Shown: positions 56,255-64,000 of the stretch, piece by piece
How positions within the stretch are numbered: position 1 is the stretch's first letter
How the letters are laid out: each line of letters begins with the position of its first letter
Assembly: GCA_024276995.1 (NCBI GenBank)
Contig: JAJRWB010000041.1
Location: 62,001-126,000, forward strand
From: Candidatus Eiseniibacteriota bacterium
GTDB lineage: Bacteria > Orphanbacterota > Orphanbacteria > Orphanbacterales > Orphanbacteraceae
Reading direction: 5' to 3'
DNA length: 64,000 nt
Notes under the pieces: generated by a model
What the model was told of the DNA's origin: nothing
Database searches by the model: none
Seen by the model: only the letters and a program-made list of their open reading frames with translations
Position numbers and translations under genes: made by a program

Positions 56255-57412
56255 CTACACTCTTTCGAGAATGTGGACCGCCGTGCTCGCGCCGGTTCCA
56301 CCCATGTTCTGCGACATTCCACGTACGGCGTCCTTCACCTGGCGCTCGCCGCACTCGCCGCGAAGCTGCATCACCAGCTCGCGGATCTGGGCGACGCCGG
56401 TGGCGCCCACCGGGTGGCCCTTCGACTTTAAGCCCCCCGACGGGTTGATCGGGATCGTGCCGCCGAGCGCGGTTTCACCCGACTCCGCCGCCTTCCCGCC
56501 CTGGCCGCGATCGAAGAAGCCGAGCGCCTCGGTCACCATGATCTCGGCGATGGTGAAGCAGTCGTGAACCTCGCAGAACGAGATCTCCTTCGGCGTGCAG
56601 CCGGCCTGTTTGTAGGCGTCCTCCGCCGCTTTCGCCGTCGAGCCGATCCACGTGATCTCCTCGCGGTCGTGGAGGGCGATCGAGTCGCTCGCCTGCGCCG
56701 ACGCGGCGACTTTCACGAGCGGCTTGTCGCTCATCTTTTTCGCCATGTCGAGCGGCACGAGGATCCCCGCCGCCGCGCCGTCGGTGATCGGCGAGCAATG
56801 AAGGATTCTCAGCGGATCGGCCACGAGAACCGAGTTCATCACCTGCTCGGCGGTCACCTTCATCGGGAACTGGGCGAGGGGATTCTTCGATCCGTTCTCG
56901 TGGTTCTTCACCGCCACCGCGGCGAGCTGCTCCTCGGTGGTGCCGTACTTCGCCATGTGGGCGCGGGCCATCATCGCGTAGAGGCCGGGGAAGGTGATCC
57001 CGTGGAAGCACTCGTACTCTTGGTCCGCCGCGGTGGAGAGCGCGTACGTCGCCGCCCCGCCGTCGACGTCGGTCATCTTCTCCAAGCCGCTGGCGAGGAC
57101 GATGTCGTGCATCCCCGACGCCACCGAGAGGTACGCCTGGCGGAACGCGAGGCCTCCCGACGCGCATGCCGACTCGACGCGCGTCCCGGGAATCGGCCCC
57201 ATGCCGAGCTGATCGGCGAGCATGGCGCCGAGGTGTTCCTGCCCCATGAACAGGCCGCCGCTCATGCAGCCGACGAACATCGCGTCGACGTGATCGACGC
57301 CGGCGTCGTCGATCGCCTCGAGAGCCGCCTCCGTCCAAATCTGCCGGTGCGATTTCTCCCAAAGCTCGCCCCAGCGGTTCATTCCTATGCCGATAACTGC
57401 TACATCGCGCAT
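56255..57412 (-). CDS. acetoacetyl-CoA thiolase of the archaeal type
   Basis: The 385-residue thiolase has catalytic Cys83 in [13 protein letters not shown], the segment [19 protein letters not shown] and the His in [17 protein letters not shown]. It belongs to the SCP-x-like branch, without the extra loop of the biosynthetic bacterial enzymes. In methanogens this enzyme makes acetoacetyl-CoA and passes it directly to HMG-CoA synthase. It follows the HMGS gene by 14 nt and precedes DUF35. The start at 57412 has GGAGAAG; an upstream open frame within HMGS is rejected. It differs clearly from the thiolase at 36060-37304. Confidence 0.9.
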   Translation of the reverse strand: MRDVAVIGIGMNRWGELWEKSHRQIWTEAALEAIDDAGVDHVDAMFVGCMSGGLFMGQEHLGAMLADQLGMGPIPGTRVESACASGGLAFRQAYLSVASGMHDIVLASGLEKMTDVDGGAATYALSTAADQEYECFHGITFPGLYAMMARAHMAKYGTTEEQLAAVAVKNHENGSKNPLAQFPMKVTAEQVMNSVLVADPLRILHCSPITDGAAAGILVPLDMAKKMSDKPLVKVAASAQASDSIALHDREEITWIGSTAKAAEDAYKQAGCTPKEISFCEVHDCFTIAEIMVTEALGFFDRGQGGKAAESGETALGGTIPINPSGGLKSKGHPVGATGVAQIRELVMQLRGECGERQVKDAVRGMSQNMGGTGASTAVHILERV

Positions 57413-57426
57413 TGTCTCTTCTCCAA

Positions 57427-58479
57427 TCAGTTGGCGAGCTTCCGGATCTTGCCGCGGAACTTCGCGTACGTTCCATAGTCGATGTAAATGGGATCGTTTT
57501 CGAGTTGCTCGCGCGTCTGCGGAGCGAGGCCCTGGACTTCCTTGATCCTGTCGGTCGCCTTCCAGATGAAGCCGTCGCTTCCCGCGCCCGATCCATAGCT
57601 CACCATGAGGATCCGGTCGCCGGGCGAGGCGACGTCGAGAATGGCGGAGAGTCCCATGGGCGACGATCCACTGTACGTGTTGCCGAGGGTCGGCGAGAGC
57701 CACCCCTGCTCGACCTGCTCCTTTTCGAAGCCGAGTTTCTTCGCCGCCCGCATGGGGAACTTGCCGTTCGGCTGGTGGAATACGGCCCAGCGAAAATCCT
57801 TCGCCGTGGTGCCGCTTCGCTCCATGATCTTCTTCGCGCACGAGAGCACATGCTTGAAGTAGGCCGGCTCGCCGGTGAAGCGGCCGGCGTGGCGCGGATA
57901 GAACTGGTACTCCCGGCGCCAGAAGTCGGGCGTGTCGGTCATGAATGAATACGTGTGCTCGCACTCGGCGATCCGTTTCTCCTTGCCGAAGACGAACGCC
58001 GCGGCGCCCGCCGAAGCGGAGTATTCGAGGGCGTCGCCCGGCGCGCCCTGCGACGTGTCGGCGCCGATACCGAGGGCGTATTCCATCTGGTTCGCCTCGA
58101 CGAGCGACATGGCGACGAACATCCCTTCGCTCCCCGCCTTGCAGGCGAATTCGAAGTCGGCGCAGTGGATGTCGGGTGTCGCGCCGATCGCCTCGGCGAC
58201 GGTGGTGCCGCTCGGCTTCACCGCGTACGGGTGCGACTCCGACCCGATATAGATCGCGCCGATCTTTTGCGCGTCGATACCCGCCCGGCGGATGGCGTGG
58301 CGGGATGCCTCCACCGACATGGTGATCGTGTCCTGGTCGGGGGTGGGCACCGACTTCTCGCGGAGCATGAGACCCCGCTTGTAGGAAGGCGCGTCCGCTC
58401 CCCAGACACGGGCGATCTGTTCGACCTTGATCCGGTGACGCGGCACGTAGGCGCCGTATCCGATGATTCCAGAATCCAT
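57427..58479 (-). CDS. hydroxymethylglutaryl-CoA synthase, archaeal type
   Basis: The 350-residue enzyme condenses acetyl-CoA with acetoacetyl-CoA to HMG-CoA, the entry to the mevalonate pathway. The start [15 protein letters not shown] and the segments [50 protein letters not shown] and [13 protein letters not shown] follow archaeal HMGS closely. Catalytic residues are Cys113 in [12 protein letters not shown], His235 in [10 protein letters not shown] and Glu81 in GSESHP. It is 40-100 residues shorter than the eukaryotic/Gram-positive enzyme. It heads the thiolase-DUF35 operon. GGGAGGAG precedes the start. Confidence 0.92.
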   Translation of the reverse strand: MDSGIIGYGAYVPRHRIKVEQIARVWGADAPSYKRGLMLREKSVPTPDQDTITMSVEASRHAIRRAGIDAQKIGAIYIGSESHPYAVKPSGTTVAEAIGATPDIHCADFEFACKAGSEGMFVAMSLVEANQMEYALGIGADTSQGAPGDALEYSASAGAAAFVFGKEKRIAECEHTYSFMTDTPDFWRREYQFYPRHAGRFTGEPAYFKHVLSCAKKIMERSGTTAKDFRWAVFHQPNGKFPMRAAKKLGFEKEQVEQGWLSPTLGNTYSGSSPMGLSAILDVASPGDRILMVSYGSGAGSDGFIWKATDRIKEVQGLAPQTREQLENDPIYIDYGTYAKFRGKIRKLAN

Positions 58480-58517
58480 CTTTCTCTCCTCCCTGGGCGG
58501 TCGCTCCGCCGAGCGGG

Positions 58518-58982
58518 TCAGGTTCCGTCGCTTTCCGGCGAGCGCTTCCTCGACTCCTCGAGAATCTCGCGCGCCCTCAGAACCGTTCTGGGGTGGACTT
58601 CAAAAGTGACCGCCACCGTTTCCACGGGGGCGTTGATCAGAAACTCCGAGCCGAGCTGGTGATTCCAGGCGACACGGATCAGCTCTTCCGCCTCGCAGAT
58701 TCTTGCCGGCGGCTCCTCCGCGGGGAGGATCTCCTCCTCGACATTCGCCGAACCGCCCGCCTTCAATCTCTCCCGTTCGAGGCGTACTTCGCGGATCAGC
58801 TTCGCCCGGCCCGCCTCGTCGCGCAGCTTCTCGCGCGCTTCGGCCACCACGAACGGGTGGACGCCGAGGGAGACGGCGACGCATTCGAGGTCGCCCCGGC
58901 TGAGGAAGCCGAGACCATGGGGCCAGCGGGCGACCTTCTCGACGAGGCGGGTCATTTCAGGCGAGAGGGGCCGCTCTTCCAA
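58518..58982 (-). CDS. protein with two related helix-turn-helix-like segments, unknown function
   Basis: The 154-residue protein has no recognised domain. It contains two similar segments, [19 protein letters not shown] (about 36-54) and [19 protein letters not shown] (about 124-142), both with the pattern VAV..xVHP..V..ARE.L, joined by a charged linker rich in Glu. The repeats could be helix-turn-helix-like units, hence a possible regulator, though this is unproven. The TTG start at 58982 has GGAG about 9 nt upstream; an in-frame ATG at 58955 is the alternative. It sits 38 nt before the HMGS gene on the same strand and may be its first operon gene. Confidence 0.6.
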   Translation of the reverse strand: MEERPLSPEMTRLVEKVARWPHGLGFLSRGDLECVAVSLGVHPFVVAEAREKLRDEAGRAKLIREVRLERERLKAGGSANVEEEILPAEEPPARICEAEELIRVAWNHQLGSEFLINAPVETVAVTFEVHPRTVLRAREILEESRKRSPESDGT

Positions 58983-59149
58983 GGCCTCGTCTCCGCGGTT
59001 CGGGTCGAAAGGGGCCCCCGCCGGGCACCGGATCGGGCGGAGGGGGAATATGACGATCTATCTCTCCTCTTTAGAGTACGGGGGAAGGGCGGTTCCGTCA
59101 ATCGGGGGGGCACTCTTCGCGCCCCTTCCCCCGCGCGGTGTCGCTCTGG

Positions 59150-59155
59150 TAGTGT
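59150..59155 (+). promoter_or_regulatory. possible extended -10 before the sulfatase-like gene at 59162
   Basis: TGG-TAGTGT (TAGTGT at 59150-59155) ends 6 nt before the ATG, again placing the start codon at the expected transcription start. The hexamer match is poor. Confidence 0.35.
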
Positions 59156-59161
59156 CCCACC

Positions 59162-61072
59162 ATGACGGATCCGGCTGCAAAGAACGCTCGGCATCCCCGT
59201 CTTGCCGGGATCGCTTCGGGCGCCTTGCTCGGCCTGTGGGAGGCGAGGGAGGCGGCGCTTTACGCGCCGTTCCACTTCGATCATGTTCTGGAAAGGATCG
59301 GGACGCCGATTATCGCCGTAGTGCTTTACGCGATAGTGATCGGCGTGCTGTCGCTCGTGGTGGCCGCGGTTGTGAAACGGCTCCCACATTTCCTTTCCGG
59401 CGCGACGTTTCTTTCCGTCCTCTTCTTTTCCGTGTCGATCCTTCCCGCGCTGAGCCGGCTGATCGGCCCGGCGTATGCCCTCCGCTCCCCGGCGGGTGTC
59501 GCCGGCGTACTCTTTCTCCTTGTCGTCGCCGCTCTTGTCGCTCTTGGTGCGGGCCGGTTGGTTCATCGATTCACCGCCGGTCGTCCCGGGCGTAGCTCGG
59601 CTCTTTTCGTCTTTGCCGCCGCCGCGCTGCTCCTTCTCTATACCCGCGCTCTCCCGGCGCCCCGCTCCTCTCCACTCGCGGTCGCCGGCACCAAGGCGCC
59701 CCGGTCCGCCGCCAATCTCCTTCTCATCACGATCGACACGCTCCGACCCGACTATCTCGGCTGCTACGGCAATCCCTATGTTCTCACACCGAATATCGAC
59801 CGCCTCGCGAAGGAGGGATTGCTCCGTCCGGCGGCGCGTACCGCCGTGCCGATCACTCTCCCGAGCCACACTTCCCTCTTGAGCGGACTTCCTCCACGCG
59901 ACCACGGCGTGCGCGACAACGGTGAACAGGTGCCCGCTTCCGGTCTACCTCTTCTCCAAGAGACGTTTCTGGCGCGGGACTACCGCACGGCGGCGGTGGT
60001 GGCGGCCTTCCCCCTCGATTCATACTTCGGCCTCGACCGGGGTTTCCAGTTTTACGATGATGATTTCGAAGCGATCACGCCGCGCGTACTTTTCGGACGG
60101 CTTCTCGACGGCGGTTCCCCGGGCCGCCTCACCGCGCGGCTCAAGTTGCGGAACCGCACGCACCACGTGGCGGAACGAGACGCCGACTCGGTGACCCGCC
60201 GCGCCATCGCCCTTCTCGCCGCGATGAAGAACGATCCTTTCTTCTTATGGGTGCACTTCTACGATCCCCACGCGCCCTATGACGCTCCCGATCCATACCC
60301 GCTCCTCTACGACGCCGGTGAGTTTGGAGGCGTTTCCGTACCGTGCGCCGGTGTCGAGATTCCTCTCTACGCGCGTCGCGCCGGAACGGACGATCTTCGC
60401 GATTATCGGGCCGCGTACGCCGCGGAAGTTACGCGCACCGACCGCGCCGTCGGCGATCTTCTCGAAGCCCTCCGCCGCCTCGGGCTCGACGGGAACACCC
60501 GCGTCGTTCTCACGTCCGATCACGGAGAAGGGCTGGGCGACCACGACGTTCTCACCCATACGTCGCGTCTTTACGAAGAGCAGATCCGCGTGCCGCTCAT
60601 CGTCAAGGAGCCGCTCGACGGGAGAAGGGACGGCCGCTCCCATGCCGGTCGTTGCGCCATCGATCCTCTACCCGGGGGGGATGTTCCATCGTTTCTCTCG
60701 TCGCTCGTCTCCGGAGCGTTTACAGAGAAGCGCTCTTCACTACCGGCCGCGGCTGGAGCGGAAGAGTCGATCTTCCAGGGCGTTCACTTCGCCGAGACGC
60801 CCCTTTCGGGAGGACTCACCGCGGTGCGATATGGGTCGATGAAGCTGATCCGCGGCGTGGGAGGGAGGCCGGACGAATGGTACGATCTTTCGGTCGATCC
60901 GGGGGAGCGGGACAATTTGGCGGCTATCGAAACGGAATCGACGGTGGACTCGCTTCTCACGGCGCTCATCGATGAGTACGAGGCGGGGCGGAACAGGGGG
61001 AGACGGCGGGGAGAAATCCCGTCCGCCGCGCGCGAGCGGCTTCGCGCCCTCGGTTACATGGGAGGCAACTAA
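59162..61072 (+). CDS. membrane-anchored sulfatase-like hydrolase (AlkP superfamily)
   Basis: The 636-residue protein has about five membrane segments (15-190) and an extracytoplasmic sulfatase-like domain: LLLITIDTLRPDYLGCYG with the metal Asp, VPITLPSHTSLLSG with Thr at the nucleophile position, VHFYDPHAPYDAPDP, LTSDHGEGLGDHDV, YEEQIRVPLIV. As in the protein at 7817-9676, the Cys of formylglycine sulfatases is missing, so a phosphate-ester or phosphoglycerol-transfer reaction is more likely. The tail is RERLRALGYMGGN. A loop of about 60 residues near 510-570 is Gly/Ser-rich. It is the only plus-strand gene in this block. Confidence 0.85.
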   Translation: MTDPAAKNARHPRLAGIASGALLGLWEAREAALYAPFHFDHVLERIGTPIIAVVLYAIVIGVLSLVVAAVVKRLPHFLSGATFLSVLFFSVSILPALSRLIGPAYALRSPAGVAGVLFLLVVAALVALGAGRLVHRFTAGRPGRSSALFVFAAAALLLLYTRALPAPRSSPLAVAGTKAPRSAANLLLITIDTLRPDYLGCYGNPYVLTPNIDRLAKEGLLRPAARTAVPITLPSHTSLLSGLPPRDHGVRDNGEQVPASGLPLLQETFLARDYRTAAVVAAFPLDSYFGLDRGFQFYDDDFEAITPRVLFGRLLDGGSPGRLTARLKLRNRTHHVAERDADSVTRRAIALLAAMKNDPFFLWVHFYDPHAPYDAPDPYPLLYDAGEFGGVSVPCAGVEIPLYARRAGTDDLRDYRAAYAAEVTRTDRAVGDLLEALRRLGLDGNTRVVLTSDHGEGLGDHDVLTHTSRLYEEQIRVPLIVKEPLDGRRDGRSHAGRCAIDPLPGGDVPSFLSSLVSGAFTEKRSSLPAAAGAEESIFQGVHFAETPLSGGLTAVRYGSMKLIRGVGGRPDEWYDLSVDPGERDNLAAIETESTVDSLLTALIDEYEAGRNRGRRRGEIPSAARERLRALGYMGGN

Positions 61073-61109
61073 TCGAATCATTGTCCGGCCCGCGCGAACG
61101 ATCCCGCCC

Positions 61110-61592
61110 CTACCGCTTCGCCTCGTCCTTCCCGGCGTCGTCGCAGCACGCCTGGTAGAGAATCTCGTTCTCTTCCGCCTCGTGGCGGCGCAGAGCGAAA
61201 ATGATCCTTCGCGCGCGGCGGGTCAGTTCCTCCCTATCGCAGTCGAACGTGCTCTCGATCGAACGGGAAGCGCGGACGAGGCTTTCGATTTCGCGGATCA
61301 TGTCGTAATGCTCGTCGAAGAGACGCTCCACCGCGTCTGCGAAGCCGGGTGCCCGGATGTGCATGTCGGCATACAGGTTGCTGCACTCTTCCGAGGCGAA
61401 ATGGGATTTCAGTATCTTCACCAGCGGAAGAAGCCGCTCGCAAAGGAGGGCCGCCCACTCCGCGCCGGCCCCTTCCGACCGGCCGAGCCACTTTTCGAAT
61501 TCGGCGACCCCCTCCGAGATCTCGGCGTGTTCGCGAAACGCCTCTTCCGTTTCAACGTCGATACCGGTCCGGTTCGCTCTCCCATCGGCCAT
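61110..61592 (-). CDS. hemerythrin-like diiron protein
   Basis: The 160-residue, all-helical protein has the spaced His/Glu ligands of HHE hemerythrins: His22 (REHAEI), His64 and Glu68 (HFASEE), His95 (DEHYDM), His137 and Glu141 (RRHEAEEN). Such proteins bind oxygen or NO or act in metal or redox stress responses. GGGGAGGAG lies 9 nt before the ATG. It follows the MarR regulator gene by 79 nt on the same strand, so both may be transcribed together and share a stress signal. Confidence 0.88.
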   Translation of the reverse strand: MADGRANRTGIDVETEEAFREHAEISEGVAEFEKWLGRSEGAGAEWAALLCERLLPLVKILKSHFASEECSNLYADMHIRAPGFADAVERLFDEHYDMIREIESLVRASRSIESTFDCDREELTRRARRIIFALRRHEAEENEILYQACCDDAGKDEAKR

Positions 61593-61671
61593 GCCAGATA
61601 CTCCTCCCCAGCCGTCCGGACGAGGCGCCGCCCGGGCCGTCCGTCGTCTTTTCCCGAAACCCCGTCGCCGA

Positions 61672-62310
61672 TCAGCGCTTCGCGCCGAGAACGGCCTCTT
61701 TTCGTGAGCGATCGCTCCGACCTTCGCTCCCGCCGGTCCCGTTCTCGAATGGGCACCCTTCGACGAGGTCGCGCACCGGACATGCCGAATCGGGAAGGGC
61801 GCCGCAACGGAGGCACACCTCGCCGCCGCTTCCGCTTTCCCGGATCAGGTCGCAGGCGAGGCGGTCGGCGAAGTCCCGGAACTGTGCGCGCTCCGCCTTG
61901 GTGAACCGGTCGAGTATCGGCCGGAGAAGGCGGATCCGTTCGGCATGGTAGTCGGCGAGCAGCTTCTTTCCGGCCGCCGTGATCTCGAGGGGCGCGGTCC
62001 TGCGATCCGCCACCGGAATGGAGCGGTTGAGCAATCCCATGCGCACCAGCCTGTCGAGACTCCGACTCGCCGCGGGAGCGCTCACGCCGAGAAAGTTCGC
62101 GATATCGCTTACCAGGCGCTCGCCGTCTCTCTCGATCAGCTTAAGCGCGTGGATCTGGGCGATGCTGATGTGTGCCGGCGAGACCTGCGCGAGAAGATCC
62201 TCCTCCAGGATGCGCCTCACCACGGATGAGAGGATGTGGCTCGATCGAAGGAGTCCGTCGAGATCGGCCGCCTTTCCGGTTTTCTTGCTGGACGAACCAT
62301 GGTCAGTCAT
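61672..62310 (-). CDS. MarR-family transcriptional regulator with C-terminal cysteine cluster
   Basis: About 212 residues. Residues 22-145 form a MarR winged helix: SPAHISIAQIHALKLIERDG, ANFLGVSAPAASRSLDRLVR as recognition helix, then DRRTAPLEITAAGKKLL for the wing. The C-terminal tail carries Cys153, Cys166, Cys169, Cys177 and Cys186 in a CLRCGALPDSACPVRDL context, which could bind metal or form disulfides and so sense redox or oxygen. The ATG at 62310 follows GGTGGTAAGC; a GTG at 62319 is the alternative. A palindrome in its own leader could be its operator. Confidence 0.88.
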   Translation of the reverse strand: MTDHGSSSKKTGKAADLDGLLRSSHILSSVVRRILEEDLLAQVSPAHISIAQIHALKLIERDGERLVSDIANFLGVSAPAASRSLDRLVRMGLLNRSIPVADRRTAPLEITAAGKKLLADYHAERIRLLRPILDRFTKAERAQFRDFADRLACDLIRESGSGGEVCLRCGALPDSACPVRDLVEGCPFENGTGGSEGRSDRSRKEAVLGAKR

Positions 62311-62332
62311 GCTTACCACCGCCTAACATTAA

Positions 62333-62350
62333 GGGAGGCACCTGCCTCCC
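62333..62350. promoter_or_regulatory. palindrome in the marR leader, candidate operator
   Basis: GGGAGGCA-CC-TGCCTCCC is a perfect 8-bp inverted repeat just downstream of the predicted transcription start and 22 nt before the MarR start codon. MarR proteins usually bind such 16-20 bp palindromes, so autoregulation is plausible. Confidence 0.5.
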
Positions 62351-62373
62351 CCGTAAACAATAAGCCCTACTAA

Positions 62374-62402
62374 ATATTGGTCGTTTCGCAGCGATTTGTC
62401 AA
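62374..62402 (-). promoter_or_regulatory. promoter of the MarR/hemerythrin genes
   Basis: On the minus strand a perfect TTGACA (62402-62397) is followed after 17 nt by CAATAT (62379-62374), or after 18 nt by AATATT. This stretch is visibly more A/T-rich than the genes around it. Confidence 0.65.
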
Positions 62403-62457
62403 GAGAAGTGTTTCCGGAAAGAGAGATTATTCTTCATGTCGACGGAAGCGGGCGCGT

Positions 62458-62481
62458 GGCCCGTCCGCGAAGTGACGGGCC
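62458..62481. other. 8-bp stem-loop in the divergent spacer
   Basis: GGCCCGTC and GACGGGCC pair around an 8-nt loop, followed on the plus strand by GTTCATTAA. It resembles a terminator, but no plus-strand gene lies upstream; it may block read-through from outside or be another regulatory element. Confidence 0.35.
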
Positions 62482-62527
62482 GTTCATTAAGCACGTTACT
62501 TATGAGCTGGCCGGAGCCGCGTGGAGA

Positions 62528-62555
62528 TGGTATACTGTACGGGTCGAATCCGTAC
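62528..62555 (+). promoter_or_regulatory. extended -10 promoter and 5' hairpin of the M1 peptidase gene
   Basis: TGGTATACT (TATACT at 62531-62536) is an extended -10. It is followed at once by GTACGG-GTCGAAT-CCGTAC (62537-62555), a 6-bp stem with a 7-nt loop which would form the very 5' end of the message and could protect it. The leader then runs to the ATG at 62620. Confidence 0.6.
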
Positions 62556-62619
62556 TCCCCCGTTTTGTGTCCTCCCCGGTCGTCTCGTTGTGCGCAGATA
62601 CAGCTATAGGAGAAACAAT

Positions 62620-64000
62620 ATGAACCGGTGTCCCTCCGGAAAATCGCTCCACCCTGTCTCCAGGGTCCTCTTCGCCGCCTTCCTCGTGCTCATCCCGTGG
62701 GCCGTTTCCGGAGGCATCGCTCTCGCCAACGGACCGGAGGACGGCGCCCCGACGGCCGCCGAGATCGAATCGGCCCGAAAGAAGCAGTTTGCCATGGAGA
62801 TGTTTCTCGGCGCCGACAAGCAGGCGGCGAGCCAGGCGGAGTACGATGTGCTCTTCTACGATCTCGACCTCACCATGGATCATGTCGCCCAGGTGGTGAG
62901 CGGCACGGTGTCGATGCGCGCCACCCCCACCGGGAGCGCGATCGACACGGTGGATATCAACCTGCTCGACAACATGACGGTGTCGGCGGTCACCATGAAC
63001 GGTTCGCCGGTGGCGTTCTCGCATTTTCTCGACCTGATCACCGTGACCCTCGACGCTTCGTACGCCGTGGGCGATACGTTCACCGTGGACGTGACGTACA
63101 GCGGCACGCCGAGCGCTTCTGCGGGCGCCTTCGGGTTCGACACCTACAGCGGCAAGCCGATGATCTGGTCGCTCAGCGAACCGTACGGTGCGCGTTCCTG
63201 GTGGCCGTGCAAGGATTTGGCGGCGGACAAGCCCGACTCGATCGACTTTCGCATCACCGTGGACACGTCGCTCACCGTTGCATCGAACGGCCTGCTGAGA
63301 AGCACGTCCGTTTCCGGGAGCCAGAAGACGTGGTACTGGCACGAGTCGTACCCGATCGCCACCTACCTCGTCTCCGTGGCGATCCATCCGTACGTCGTCT
63401 TTTCCGACTGGTATCATTACGGTCCCACCGACTCGATGGAGATCCGCAACTACGCGTTCGCGAACCATCTCTCCACCGTCCAGAACGAATCGGCGCCCAC
63501 CGCGGATATGATCACTCACTTCTCAGATATCTACGGGCAGTATCCCTTCGTGAACGAGAAATACGGCCATGCCGAGTTCCTCTGGGGTGGGGCGATGGAA
63601 CACCAGACGATGACGAGCATGGGGTTCTGGAACGAGTCGGTGGTGGCCCACGAGCTCGCCCACCAGTGGTTCGGCGACATGATCACGTGCAACACGTTCA
63701 ACCATATCTGGCTGAACGAAGGGTTCGCCACGTACAGCGAAGCGCTCTGGGACGAGTTCCAGTACGGGCGAAGCACGTTCAAGAAGACGATGAAGTCGAC
63801 ACGCTATTTCGGGGCGGGAACGGTTTACGTGAGCGACCTGACCGACTGGAATCGTATTTTCGATTCCAACCTCTCGTACAACAAGGCGTCGTGGGTGCTC
63901 CACATGCTTCGCCACGTGGTGGGGGACAGCACGTTCTTCAACATCCTCCAGACATACTATGCCGATCCCGCCGTGCAGTACGGTTCCGCCACGACGGCGC
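62620..64000 (+). CDS. secreted M1-family metallo-aminopeptidase (cut by window end)
   Basis: The frame is open from the ATG at 62620 to the end of the window (460 residues visible). A signal peptide (RVLFAAFLVLIPWAVSGG) is followed by an M1 N-terminal beta-domain (DLDLTMDHVAQVVSGTVSM) with LVSVAIHPYVVFSDWYH. The catalytic domain has the GGAMEHQ substrate motif and the zinc site HELAHQWFGD (His344, His348) with Glu367 in WLNEGFATYSEAL, spaced as in the family. It should release N-terminal residues from peptides outside the cell or in the periplasm, complementing the secreted subtilase. AGGAG precedes the start. The C-terminus, possibly with a FlgD-like tail, lies outside. Confidence 0.93.
   Translation, partial: MNRCPSGKSLHPVSRVLFAAFLVLIPWAVSGGIALANGPEDGAPTAAEIESARKKQFAMEMFLGADKQAASQAEYDVLFYDLDLTMDHVAQVVSGTVSMRATPTGSAIDTVDINLLDNMTVSAVTMNGSPVAFSHFLDLITVTLDASYAVGDTFTVDVTYSGTPSASAGAFGFDTYSGKPMIWSLSEPYGARSWWPCKDLAADKPDSIDFRITVDTSLTVASNGLLRSTSVSGSQKTWYWHESYPIATYLVSVAIHPYVVFSDWYHYGPTDSMEIRNYAFANHLSTVQNESAPTADMITHFSDIYGQYPFVNEKYGHAEFLWGGAMEHQTMTSMGFWNESVVAHELAHQWFGDMITCNTFNHIWLNEGFATYSEALWDEFQYGRSTFKKTMKSTRYFGAGTVYVSDLTDWNRIFDSNLSYNKASWVLHMLRHVVGDSTFFNILQTYYADPAVQYGSATTA

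Noticed and set aside
62537-62555. T-arm-like GGGTCGAATCC sequence, possible tRNA
   Set aside because: No cloverleaf can be drawn around it; it is the loop side of the small hairpin at the peptidase transcript start.

Overview
The window is high-GC (about 60-65% by eye) chromosomal DNA with no phage genes, insertion sequences, CRISPR arrays or rRNA. It looks like a free-living Gram-negative bacterium. Two TonB-dependent receptors and several lipoproteins show an outer membrane. Large secreted proteins end in FlgD-like Ig domains with a shared Lys-Leu-Thr-Leu-Leu-Arg tail, and several alkaline-phosphatase-superfamily enzymes end in an 'ALGY' tail. This style is typical of FCB-related candidate phyla such as Eisenbacteria, Krumholzibacteriota or Latescibacterota. 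That placement is inference; no rRNA or marker set is present to prove it.

Layout. 1-7.5 kb: DHH phosphoesterase (cut by the window edge), Maf/YceF, an exported protein, a MobA-like nucleotidyltransferase, a tandem pterin-synthase-fold protein, a TonB receptor, gltX and tRNA-Gln(CUG). 7.8-14.3 kb: a membrane-anchored sulfatase-like protein and a 1494-residue secreted multi-Ig protein. 14.8-17.5 kb: a MurJ/Wzx-like flippase coupled to a GT4 glycosyltransferase. 17.7-30.8 kb: a secreted subtilase, a membrane/spermidine-synthase-like/TPR fusion, a GT39-like membrane protein split by one in-frame TAG, an AlkP-type lipoprotein candidate and a second TonB receptor. 31-34.7 kb: the overlapping zwf-pgl-gnd operon. 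34.9-38.7 kb: a cytochrome-like lipoprotein and a thiolase/3-hydroxyacyl-CoA dehydrogenase pair. 38.8-41.5 kb: a lipoprotein, a peptidoglycan-binding/C39-like cysteine-peptidase-like protein and a small partner. 41.5-45.3 kb: PAS histidine kinase, Fpr-type reductase and GlnRS. 45.6-49 kb: a membrane-anchored DtxR-FeoA-FeoA regulator coupled to FeoB. 49-55.7 kb: another AlkP-type membrane protein, an acetyltransferase, a START-like gene broken by TAG, an SDR-type threonine dehydrogenase and citrate synthase. 55.8-59 kb: an archaeal-type HMG-CoA synthase/thiolase/DUF35 operon. 59-64 kb: a third sulfatase-like membrane protein, a hemerythrin, a Cys-rich MarR regulator and a secreted M1 aminopeptidase cut by the window end.

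How the genes fit together. Central carbon metabolism is represented by the oxidative pentose phosphate branch, citrate synthase, acyl-CoA chemistry and an apparent mevalonate entry module. Translation is represented by GluRS, GlnRS and their cognate tRNA-Gln, so glutamine is charged directly. The rest is mostly envelope biology: receptors, secreted proteases, glycan export and AlkP-type enzymes. The observations most worth following are the archaeal-type HMGS trio in a bacterium, the PG-binding/cysteine-peptidase protein with its small partner, the membrane-anchored DtxR-FeoA2 regulator, two genes each interrupted by a single TAG, and a recurring -10 element placed 6-9 nt before the start codon, which suggests leaderless mRNAs.
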